A stretch of 5,649 bases of DNA from JBGSYN01 sp964412385 (GTDB taxonomy: Bacteria; Pseudomonadota; Alphaproteobacteria; Geminicoccales; Geminicoccaceae). Location of the stretch: the NCBI GenBank assembly GCA_964412385.1, contig CAYPOV010000295.1, positions 1 through 5,649 on the forward strand, given 5' to 3'. This document shows, piece after piece, positions 1 to 5,407 of this stretch. The first letter of the stretch is position 1. Every line of letters begins with the position of its first letter. Under the pieces are notes generated by a model. The model saw only the letters and a program-made list of their open reading frames with translations, made no database searches and was not told where the DNA came from. The position numbers were made by a program, and so were the translations under genes.

Positions 1-696
1 AGCACAATCGTCAACTATAATCGTGTATGCATGGGCATAAACTTCGACGTTTTTACCGCTGGCAAGTTTTAGCTGGCGAAGACTTGTACGGGTCTGGTTC
101 GGTGAAAATTCAAAACCGCCGTCATGATCGAGAATTTCGCTCTGATCTTCGAATGCTTCATCAATTCCAAGTCCGATAAATTTCTCATGGTCTTGATCCA
201 AGAAATCGCAGAGTATAGGATCAATGTCGCTAAGAACGAAATTGCCTTTGCCAATGCTGGTCATCCAATAATAGTGTTGGGACAGACATTGTTTTTTGTC
301 CCTAGAGCGAGATAGATAAATGAATTTTTTTAGAATGGATTGGATAAGATCGAATTGAATGACAATACATGTTTGAGGGCGCGAGAGGCACCGACCTAAT
401 AAATGAGCCGGAACAAAATTACCACCACGTTTAATAGACACTGTCGCATGGATTACTCCTCCATTGTCGAGAAGCTTTTCGATACGACGCGCGACACCAA
501 ATTGATGAAAATCGGCAAGAATTTGCTCGATTGGAAGACCATCGATTGATGATTGCGTTAGTGATAACTGCCTGATTGCCTCCGCATTGACGTAGGTCAC
601 CACGAGGATGCGGACACTGTCTCTGTAGACCGGCTTGAGGACAATGGTAGGTTCTCCGGAATCTACGATTGCCTCAAAGTTGGCTTCAGGGTTCAT
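1..696 (-). CDS. PAS-domain sensory protein, N-terminal part (3' end beyond the left edge)
   Basis: An uninterrupted minus-strand frame runs from an ATG at 696 to base 1 with no stop, giving 232 residues of a longer protein. Two PAS-like segments are visible. The first, about residues 5-115, opens with FEAIVDSGEPTIVLKPV and has the typical TYVNAEAIRQL helix. The second, about 142-232, contains GNFVLSDIDPILCDFLDQ and a strand pair near RQLKLASGKNVEVYAHA. PAS domains bind small ligands or cofactors and usually feed a C-terminal kinase, GGDEF/EAL or phosphatase domain; that part is outside the window, so the output is unknown. No membrane segment or signal peptide is seen, so it is probably cytoplasmic. 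The ATG has no clear ribosome site; an in-frame GTG at 720 is an alternative, and the frame is closed by a stop at 792-790. GC is about 44% by hand count, lower than its neighbours. The ORF is solid; the PAS assignment is by pattern only. Confidence 0.72.
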   Translation of the reverse strand, partial: MNPEANFEAIVDSGEPTIVLKPVYRDSVRILVVTYVNAEAIRQLSLTQSSIDGLPIEQILADFHQFGVARRIEKLLDNGGVIHATVSIKRGGNFVPAHLLGRCLSRPQTCIVIQFDLIQSILKKFIYLSRSRDKKQCLSQHYYWMTSIGKGNFVLSDIDPILCDFLDQDHEKFIGLGIDEAFEDQSEILDHDGGFEFSPNQTRTSLRQLKLASGKNVEVYAHAYTIIVDDCA

Positions 697-812
697 CGAA
701 CGTGATTCGTGCAGTGGCACACAGCGTGATCTCGATTTAGCGAAGGTGCCGGCGCCAATCTGCGCTCCAAGAACGGACGCCCTGCTCTCCTAAGAATTGG
801 AGCCGAAGAACG
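697..812. other. Intergenic spacer between nnrDE and the PAS gene
   Basis: This 116-bp spacer separates two genes of the same orientation. It holds a widely spaced inverted repeat, gctccaa at 764-770 and ttggagc at 797-803 with a 26-base loop, and a small palindrome ggcgcc at 751-756. There is no T-run after the repeat in either direction, so it does not look like an intrinsic terminator. No convincing -35/-10 pair was found for the PAS gene. An AGGAG-like stretch on the minus strand near 786-790 has no start codon at a useful distance. Confidence 0.4.
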
Positions 813-2309
813 TCAACGGACTGATTTCTGACTATCGGTCTGCACTGTATTTCGAATCGTCTTCAGTTTACCGATCAAATCGCCCGCGATAAGTGGTCCG
901 CCACACATTCTTGCGGCCTCCCCATGGAACCAAACACCCGCCGCCGCAGCTTCAAATACGGCCATCCCCTGCGCCGCGAGACCGCCGATGATTCCCGATA
1001 GGACATCACCAGATCCGGCCGTCGCTAGTTCCGGTGGCGCTCCTTCTGAAATCGCAACCCGTCCATCAGGTGCCGCTACTACGGTATCGTTGCCTTTTAG
1101 TACGACAACCGATCCGGAAATTTTTGCAGCCTCCCGAACCCTGCTCAATCGATCACCGCCCACTTCAAATACACGGGCAAACTCACCGTCATGTGGCGTC
1201 AGAATAACATCACCGTTGATCGCTCGAAATAAGTCTCGGGGTTGGTTTGCGAAGGTTGTAAGAGCGTCCGCATCCAGAATGGTCGTTTTGCCACTGTGCA
1301 ATGCTGCATTAACGAAGTCCCGAGTTCGTGACCCAGTTCCCATTCCAGGACCCAACACCACTGCTGTGAACCGTCTGTCAGCAAGCAGTTGTTGAAAGCC
1401 GCGAGTCGACCGAATGCACTTGATCATGACTTCTGTAAGCTGACTTGCGCAGATTGCCGATGCTCGCTCGTTCGCAGCAATACTAACGAGCCCCGCGCCA
1501 GCACTCAATGCCGCTTCGGCCGCCAGCCGCGCTGCGCCGGTAGCGGTCGCCGAACCGCACATCACGAGAGCATGACCGAAAGAATATTTGTGATCGGAAG
1601 GCTGGCGATGCCTGAGCTTCGATTTCCACAACGCGACCTTATTGATCCTAAGTTGATCATCGTAATTGGCCAACAGCCGATTAGGCAATCCGATGTCAAG
1701 CGTATGGATGTCACCGCTGTTGGTTCGTCCGGGCAACATCAAATGGCAGGGCTTCAAACATGAAAAGGTTATCGTATGGCTTGCTCGAACGGCAACTGTC
1801 TCGATCGTGCCGGTCGATCCATCAACTCCAGATGAGATATCGATGGCAATTGTCGGTCCCGACCGCCGATTCATTGTGAGGATAGTCCGCGCCGCCTCCC
1901 CTTCGGCCGCACCTCGGAAACCAGTGCCAAACATGGCATCGACGACGATGTCCGCGGCTTGGAGTATGGCATGTTCAACAGGCGCAATAGGTTCCCCCCA
2001 ATAGACCGATGCTCTCGCACGATCCTTCGTAGGGCGGCGCGATGGCATCAAGTCGCTTACTTTCACTGACCACCCAGCGTCCGATAATCGTTTGCCAATG
2101 ATAAGCCCGTCACCACCATTATTGCCTGGGCCGCATACGATGTGAAGTGAGGAAGGCGGAAATTTCTTCGCGATAACACGAGCTGCTTCTCGCCCGGCCC
2201 TCATCATCAAGTCGAAACTATCCTCTCCTTCGTCGAAGTAGGCGTGCTCGGCAGCGCTAATGGCTTTTGGAAAGAGTACAAGGAGATCGGGATCAACACC
2301 TTCTTCCAA
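813..2309 (-). CDS. nnrDE: Bifunctional NAD(P)H-hydrate epimerase / ADP-dependent NAD(P)H-hydrate dehydratase
   Basis: This 498-residue protein repairs NAD(P)HX, the inactive hydrated form of NAD(P)H. The N-terminal epimerase (YjeF_N) half interconverts the R and S forms, and the C-terminal ribokinase-like half dehydrates S-NAD(P)HX using ADP. Epimerase signatures are LMMRAG (34-39), GPGNNGGDG (60-68), DAMFGTGFRG (124-133) and SGVDGSTG (160-167). Dehydratase signatures are SFGHALVMCGS (243-253), GPGMGTG (320-326), TPHDGEFARVF (371-381), KGNDTV (405-410) and the catalytic GSGD (432-435). The length fits the fused bacterial family and it appears intact. The start is uncertain. TTG at 2309 is the best in-frame choice: it lies two bases after the TerB stop, the homologous region begins about ten residues later, and no ATG or GTG lies in between. 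No clear ribosome site precedes it, so translation may depend on coupling to TerB. Cytoplasmic. Confidence 0.95.
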   Translation of the reverse strand: MEEGVDPDLLVLFPKAISAAEHAYFDEGEDSFDLMMRAGREAARVIAKKFPPSSLHIVCGPGNNGGDGLIIGKRLSDAGWSVKVSDLMPSRRPTKDRARASVYWGEPIAPVEHAILQAADIVVDAMFGTGFRGAAEGEAARTILTMNRRSGPTIAIDISSGVDGSTGTIETVAVRASHTITFSCLKPCHLMLPGRTNSGDIHTLDIGLPNRLLANYDDQLRINKVALWKSKLRHRQPSDHKYSFGHALVMCGSATATGAARLAAEAALSAGAGLVSIAANERASAICASQLTEVMIKCIRSTRGFQQLLADRRFTAVVLGPGMGTGSRTRDFVNAALHSGKTTILDADALTTFANQPRDLFRAINGDVILTPHDGEFARVFEVGGDRLSRVREAAKISGSVVVLKGNDTVVAAPDGRVAISEGAPPELATAGSGDVLSGIIGGLAAQGMAVFEAAAAGVWFHGEAARMCGGPLIAGDLIGKLKTIRNTVQTDSQKSVR

Positions 2310-2311
2310 GA

Positions 2312-2746
2312 CTATTGGGTCCGATATCGTGCCTGCGCCGCTCGTTCAATTGCTGCGGCCGTCAAGCGGTCGACATTCAATCGGTCTCTTATAAGTTCGA
2401 GAAGACCGATCTCGGCTGCAGCGACATCGCCATCGGCGGCGGCGACATCGCAGGCAAGCGTATAGGCAGTCTCGCGCAACCCTGAGGGCAAAGCTGCAGC
2501 AATAGTCTCCATGGCTGTCTCGAGGCCATCCTCCTCAGCCAAGATACGAGCACATTCCTGACCGACAGCTATGATACGCTCATTGTCAAAATCCGCGAAA
2601 ATGGGGAGCGACTGCACTAGGCGACCCATGATCGTCAGTTCCGCATCCGATATCGATCCTTCCGCCGCCGCAACTAAAACCATCGTATAGATGAGCGCGT
2701 CCTGCTTTTCGATCGCGACCCCATTTGCGTCAAATTCTCTCGTCAT
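2312..2746 (-). CDS. TerB-like (tellurite-resistance TerB family) protein
   Basis: A 144-residue, all-helical-looking acidic protein. It carries two copies of the TerB/DjlA-type acidic motif: AAAEGSISDAE at 26-36 and AAADGDVAAAE at 102-112. These are spaced as expected for the internal pseudo-duplication of the family, whose acidic residues can bind metal. The family name comes from tellurite operons, but stand-alone members like this one have no settled role, and nothing nearby suggests tellurite resistance. It is cytoplasmic, with no signal or membrane segment. The ATG at 2746 is well supported: AAGGA (plus-strand 2752-2756) lies five bases upstream. It is first in an apparent operon, its TAG stop being two bases before the TTG of nnrDE. 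That suggests a job linked to cofactor repair or simply shared regulation. The fold assignment is fairly secure; the function is unknown. Confidence 0.8.
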   Translation of the reverse strand: MTREFDANGVAIEKQDALIYTMVLVAAAEGSISDAELTIMGRLVQSLPIFADFDNERIIAVGQECARILAEEDGLETAMETIAAALPSGLRETAYTLACDVAAADGDVAAAEIGLLELIRDRLNVDRLTAAAIERAAQARYRTQ

Positions 2747-2751
2747 CTTTG

Positions 2752-2756
2752 TCCTT
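2752..2756 (-). promoter_or_regulatory. Ribosome binding site of the TerB-like gene
   Basis: On the minus strand the sequence reads AAGGA, then five bases, then ATG at 2746. This is the best ribosome site in the TerB-nnrDE unit and fixes the TerB start. Confidence 0.65.
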
Positions 2757-2811
2757 ATAACAGGTCTTTACGACACCCCCCTCACAAATTGCCGTAACAC
2801 GTTCCGCCCAC

Positions 2812-2840
2812 ATTAGCGCGTTCAAAGTTTGCAAGGTCAA
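2812..2840 (-). promoter_or_regulatory. Predicted promoter of the TerB-nnrDE operon
   Basis: On the minus strand TTGACC (2840-2835; five of six matches to the sigma-70 type -35) is followed after exactly 17 bases by GCTAAT (2817-2812; four of six matches to TATAAT). Transcription would start near 2805, leaving a leader of about 60 bases before the TerB ATG. The -35 box sits exactly in the centre of a perfect inverted repeat. This is a motif match by eye, without experimental support. Confidence 0.45.
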
Positions 2841-2848
2841 TTGCAAAC
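2827..2848. promoter_or_regulatory. Operator-like perfect inverted repeat around the -35 box
   Basis: Arms gtttgcaa (2827-2834) and ttgcaaac (2841-2848) are perfect 8-bp inverted repeats with a 6-bp spacer. The spacer, read on the minus strand, is the TTGACC box of the predicted TerB-nnrDE promoter. A dimeric regulator bound here would cover the -35 region and so would be expected to repress. It is also about 190 bp upstream of the HPt start, so it could affect that gene too. No T-run follows, which argues against a terminator. The regulator is not identifiable from this sequence. Confidence 0.5.
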
Positions 2849-3036
2849 GAATCAACGGCGTCGGCAATTGTCATGAGAACCATTAGCATCTATTCAGCTA
2901 TAAGTTGCAGGGCGGTCGCATGCATCGGTGCAGATGCTTCGTATGCCCCCAGCTGACATTAGGTCTTTGGTTACAATTTTGAGAGAGCTTATCGAGCAAC
3001 CTTTAAACATCAAACATCACGGACATTCGGCACAAG

Positions 3037-3366
3037 ATGGCACAATCGCTAAACCTGGACCACTTACGCTCCGTCACGGGTAATGACAACCAACTCCAAC
3101 GAGAACTCGCCGAACTTTTTTTGTCGACGGCAGACAACTATGTGGTGCGGATGCAGAATGCCTTGACCGAGAGCGCTCAAGACACAACCCAGTGGCGTAG
3201 CGCCGCGCATGCTCTCAAAGGATCAAGCGCCAATTTTGGTGCCGAAACGCTATCACATATGGCACGTAGAGCCGAACTGTCTGGGCCTTCTATGGAGCTC
3301 CTGCGGTCGGTGCGCGAGGCGGTCGCGGAGGCGCTCGCCGCGCCCGGNNNNNNNNNNAGAGCCTAA
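3037..3366 (+). CDS. HPt (histidine phosphotransfer) domain protein, disrupted by an assembly gap
   Basis: A small single-domain HPt protein that would relay phosphate between receiver domains of a multistep phosphorelay in the cytoplasm. The phospho-accepting histidine is His58 in the diagnostic block HALKGSSANFGA (58-69). The N-terminal helix LDHLRSVTGND and ELAELFLSTADNYV are also typical. The ATG at 3037 fits the usual HPt start, although the ribosome site is poor. Reliable sequence ends near residue 93 (SVR). The next 33 bases are very GC-rich, ten Ns follow at 3348-3357, and an in-frame TAA appears at 3364-3366. That TAA lies in a diverged second copy of codons already read. Joining residue 93 to the sequence after 3404 gives AHLDEIKEELEDRGNR and a stop at 3454-3456, a normal HPt ending of about 109 residues. 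I infer the gene is intact in the organism and broken only in this assembly. Confidence 0.8.
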   Translation: MAQSLNLDHLRSVTGNDNQLQRELAELFLSTADNYVVRMQNALTESAQDTTQWRSAAHALKGSSANFGAETLSHMARRAELSGPSMELLRSVREAVAEALAAPXXXXRA

Positions 3367-3404
3367 CAGTCAGGGCCTTCTAAGGAGCTCCTGCGCTCGG
3401 TGCG
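3268..3404 (+). repeat. Imperfect 47-bp direct duplication flanking the gap
   Basis: Copy 1 (3268-3314) and copy 2 (3358-3404) match at 42 of 47 positions with an offset of exactly 90. Copy 2 begins at the first base after the Ns. All five differences are transversions: G to T, T to A three times, and G to C. One of them turns a GAA codon into TAA. This is the picture of two overlapping contig ends placed side by side; a real tandem duplication is the alternative. Confidence 0.85.
3348..3357. other. Assembly gap (10 Ns)
   Basis: Ten unknown bases, a conventional placeholder length rather than a measured one. The gap lies inside the HPt coding region and is flanked by two copies of the same 47-bp segment. 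Confidence 0.97.
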
Positions 3405-3456
3405 AGCGCACCTCGATGAAATTAAAGAGGAACTCGAAGATCGTGGCAACCGGTAG
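3358..3456 (+). CDS. Displaced 3' end of the HPt gene after the gap
   Basis: With the ten Ns counted as given, the HPt frame continues here, broken only by TAA at 3364-3366. It reads QSGPSKELLRSVR followed by AHLDEIKEELEDRGNR and TAG at 3454-3456. The first part repeats residues 81-93 of the upstream fragment. The second part is charged and helical, as expected for the last HPt helix. I interpret this as the start of the next contig, overlapping the previous one, rather than a separate gene. It has no start codon or ribosome site of its own. Confidence 0.6.
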
Positions 3457-3482
3457 CCCGCAAGTCTTGTTGTTGGGTTTTT
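3457..3482 (+). terminator. Possible intrinsic terminator of the HPt gene
   Basis: Directly after the HPt stop, cccgcaa (3457-3463) can pair with ttgttggg (3470-3477) across a 6-base loop, with one bulged T and one G-T pair. A run of five Ts follows (3478-3482). It lies between the convergent HPt and moaA stops. The stem is short, and the minus strand lacks a T-run after it, so it would serve only the plus strand. Confidence 0.4.
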
Positions 3483-3488
3483 CGCCGG

Positions 3489-4496
3489 TCAGCCGCCGGT
3501 TACACTCATATGGCGAGGTACGGAAGGGCCTTTGCTATCGCGCTCAATGACAAAGTCATGGCCTTTGGGCTTCCGATTGATCACCTCTCTGATAGCTCGA
3601 ATGAGCGCCTCGTTGCCTTCGGAGGATCGCAGCGGCGACCGAAGATCAATCTGATCCTCTTGTCCCAGACACATGAACATCGTGCCAGTGCAGGTGATTC
3701 TCGCACGATTGCATGATTCACAGAAGTTGTGGGTAAGTGGTGTAATCAAACCTAGTTTTTGGCCCGTCTCGGCAATTTTGACATATCGCGCCGGACCGCC
3801 TGTACTGAGCGGAACATCCGTCAACGTCCATCGCTGCTCGAGGTCTCGACGAACGGCCGAAAGCGGCAGATATTGATCGACGCGATCTTCGTCGATTTCT
3901 CCCATTGGCATTGTTTCAATGAGTGTGAGATCAAAGCCGTTGTCACCGCACCAAGTTATCATGCGATCAAACTCTGTTTCGTTCACCCCCTTGAGCGCAA
4001 CTGCGTTTATTTTTACCGAAAGGCCCACTTGCGCGGCGGCTTTGACGCCGCGCATAACCTGATCGAATCGGCCCCATCGCGTAATTTTGCCGAATTTCTC
4101 AGGGTCCAGAGTGTCGAGCGATACATTAACGCGACGAACACCCGCATCGACAAGTTCCGGCGCAAATCGTTCAAGCTGACTTCCGTTTGTCGTAATCGTC
4201 ACTTCCTCCAGGCGCCCCTCATGACGCATCTTGCCGATTTCGCGAATGAGCCAAATCACATTGCGCCGGACGAGAGGCTCACCGCCAGTGAGGCGAATTT
4301 TGGAGATTCCAAGGTCAGAGAATGCACTGCACAGTCTCGCCAGTTCCTCAAGGGTGAGCAGTTCCGCCTTTGGCAGAAAGCTCATGTTCTCCGCCATGCA
4401 GTAAACGCAACGGAAGTCGCAGCGATCCGTCACAGAAAGGCGCAAATAAGTGATCTTGCGATGGAATGGATCGATCAACGTGCCGTTTGAAGTCAA
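3489..4496 (-). CDS. moaA: GTP 3',8-cyclase MoaA (molybdenum cofactor biosynthesis)
   Basis: A radical SAM enzyme that rearranges GTP to 3',8-cyclo-7,8-dihydro-GTP, the first step of molybdopterin synthesis, with MoaC acting next. Numbered from the TTG at 4496 (335 residues), the N-terminal SAM-binding 4Fe-4S cluster uses Cys26, Cys30 and Cys33 in CDFRCVYC. GGEP (71-74) is the SAM motif. The second, GTP-binding cluster uses Cys259, Cys262 and Cys276, with the substrate arginines in CNRARIT. The conserved C-terminal Gly-Gly tail is present (SVTGG). All key residues are there and the length is normal. Start choice: TTG at 4496 is preceded by AGGTGG (plus-strand 4502-4507) with a 5-base spacer and begins MTSNGTLIDPF, like other family members. 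A TTG at 4526 would add ten residues but has no such site. No other moa gene is in the window. It converges on HPt and is divergent from nadK. Confidence 0.96.
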   Translation of the reverse strand: MTSNGTLIDPFHRKITYLRLSVTDRCDFRCVYCMAENMSFLPKAELLTLEELARLCSAFSDLGISKIRLTGGEPLVRRNVIWLIREIGKMRHEGRLEEVTITTNGSQLERFAPELVDAGVRRVNVSLDTLDPEKFGKITRWGRFDQVMRGVKAAAQVGLSVKINAVALKGVNETEFDRMITWCGDNGFDLTLIETMPMGEIDEDRVDQYLPLSAVRRDLEQRWTLTDVPLSTGGPARYVKIAETGQKLGLITPLTHNFCESCNRARITCTGTMFMCLGQEDQIDLRSPLRSSEGNEALIRAIREVINRKPKGHDFVIERDSKGPSVPRHMSVTGG

Positions 4497-4501
4497 CTTT
4501 G

Positions 4502-4507
4502 CCACCT
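4502..4507 (-). promoter_or_regulatory. Ribosome binding site that decides the moaA start
   Basis: The minus strand reads AGGTGG (five of six matches to AGGAGG), then five bases, then TTG at 4496-4494. This favours the 335-residue MoaA over a ten-residue longer form beginning at 4526. Confidence 0.6.
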
Positions 4508-4575
4508 CTCGAAAAAACCGTCGCAAACTAAACGCGGCATGACCAAAAGATAATAATTGTGACCGAGGACGCCAA

Positions 4576-4600
4576 GCACCAAGATATTCCCTCTTGGTGC
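4576..4600. promoter_or_regulatory. Perfect inverted repeat in the moaA-nadK divergent region
   Basis: Arms gcaccaaga (4576-4584) and tcttggtgc (4592-4600) are perfect 9-bp inverted repeats around a 7-base loop. The element lies about 50 bp upstream of the nadK ATG and about 80 bp upstream of the moaA start. No T-run follows on either side, so it is more likely a regulator site or a leader hairpin than a terminator. On the minus strand TATTAT (4555-4550) is a possible moaA -10 box. A -35 box at proper spacing is not clear, and no confident nadK promoter was found. Confidence 0.45.
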
Positions 4601-4648
4601 GGTTCTACCTAAGAGTTTCTCGAACCTTTGGAGCAATATGACGGCCTT

Positions 4649-5407
4649 ATGACAATTGCCTTTGTTGCAGCGGCGACGGAAGACGCGCAAACGGCGATAC
4701 GCACCTTGCGTGAGAAGTATGGTGAGTACTCTCGCGAAGACGCGAACGTGATTGTCGCTTTGGGCGGCGACGGATTCATGCTTGAAACCATGCACGACCG
4801 TCTCTCGCTTGGCCGTCCGATATACGGCATGAACCTAGGAACGGTCGGGTTTCTTCTCAATGAGTTTGACGAAGACGGCTTAGAGTGCCGTATTGAAAAA
4901 GCCAGGGTCGCAACTCTTCATCCTCTACGCATGGTCGCGCGTCTCAAGGACGAGAGTTGTGTCGAAGCCATCGCGATCAATGAGGTCTCGATTTTTAGAG
5001 AGACACGGCAAGCGGCCAATCTATCGATCGAAATTGATGGTATCTGCCGCATGGAGAAGCTGGTTTGCGATGGTTTGCTGGTCGCAACGCCCGCAGGTAG
5101 TACCGCCTACAATCTTTCAGCTCACGGACCGATCATTCCCATAGGCTCAAACCTTTTGGCCCTCACACCGATCTCCGCATTCCGCCCACGTCGGTGGCGC
5201 GGTGCCCTCCTCCCTAGTACGACGAGATTTCGTGTCGGTGTGATCAACCCAAGCAAGCGCCCAGTCAGCGCCGTTGCCGACTCAACGGAAATACGTGATG
5301 TCGAATCGGTAGAGATTTGGGAAGACAGAACCATTGAATTCAAGCTCTTGTTCGACCCCAAGCATAATCTCGAGGAGCGCATCTTGAACGAGCAGTTCAC
5401 GCCATGA
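4649..5407 (+). CDS. nadK: NAD kinase (ATP- or polyphosphate-dependent)
   Basis: Phosphorylates NAD+ to NADP+ in the cytoplasm, the only de novo route to NADP. Counting from the ATG at 4649 (252 residues), the catalytic GGDG is at 39-42 with Asp41. The NAD-binding Asn-Glu pair is at 111-112 (AINEVSIF). The glycine-rich block DGLLVATPAGSTAYNLSAHG spans 141-160. The C-terminal RPRRWRGALLP and RPVSAVAD segments resemble alphaproteobacterial NADKs. It appears complete and of usual length. The start is ambiguous. An in-frame TTG at 4628 adds MEQYDGL, and YDGLMTIAF resembles the usual N-terminus, but there is no good ribosome site before it. The ATG at 4649 has GGAG at 4630-4633, which is rather distant. 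A five-codon mini-ORF lies between them. The stop overlaps the next gene by ATGA, implying translational coupling. Divergent from moaA. Confidence 0.95.
   Translation: MTIAFVAAATEDAQTAIRTLREKYGEYSREDANVIVALGGDGFMLETMHDRLSLGRPIYGMNLGTVGFLLNEFDEDGLECRIEKARVATLHPLRMVARLKDESCVEAIAINEVSIFRETRQAANLSIEIDGICRMEKLVCDGLLVATPAGSTAYNLSAHGPIIPIGSNLLALTPISAFRPRRWRGALLPSTTRFRVGVINPSKRPVSAVADSTEIRDVESVEIWEDRTIEFKLLFDPKHNLEERILNEQFTP

Larger units (their letters stand above)
2747..3036. other. Divergent intergenic region between the TerB-like and HPt genes
   Basis: These 290 bases separate two divergent genes. The TerB side holds the promoter and operator-like palindrome described separately. The middle has a weaker inverted repeat, gcatc (2922-2926) and gatgc (2933-2937) with a 6-bp spacer. 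For the HPt gene the only candidate -10 is TACAAT at 2972-2977, with no good -35 at 16-18 bases, so its promoter is unresolved. No small ORF with a convincing ribosome site was seen. Confidence 0.5.

Noticed and set aside
124..315. Plus-strand frame containing AFANAGHP, resembling the AGH motif of SpoIIE/PP2C phosphatases
   Set aside because: It is only 63 codons, has no ribosome site, and lies inside the much longer minus-strand PAS frame, which shows coherent domain sequence through the same bases.
764..803. Inverted repeat gctccaa / ttggagc after nnrDE as a terminator
   Set aside because: The 26-base loop is long and no T-run follows on the minus strand.
988..2004. Several plus-strand frames of 112-135 codons
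   Set aside because: All are antisense shadows of nnrDE with low-complexity Pro/Ser/Arg composition and no ribosome sites.
2972..2977. TACAAT as the HPt promoter -10 box
   Set aside because: The nearest -35-like sequence, CTGACA at 2953-2958, is only 13 bases away; no match exists at 16-18 bases.
3759..4490. Plus-strand open frame of 243 codons
   Set aside because: It lies antisense within moaA, whose catalytic motifs are all intact; the translated frame shows no recognisable domain.
4497..4648. Molybdenum-cofactor riboswitch upstream of moaA
   Set aside because: The leader is too short and shows a single simple hairpin, not a multi-stem aptamer.
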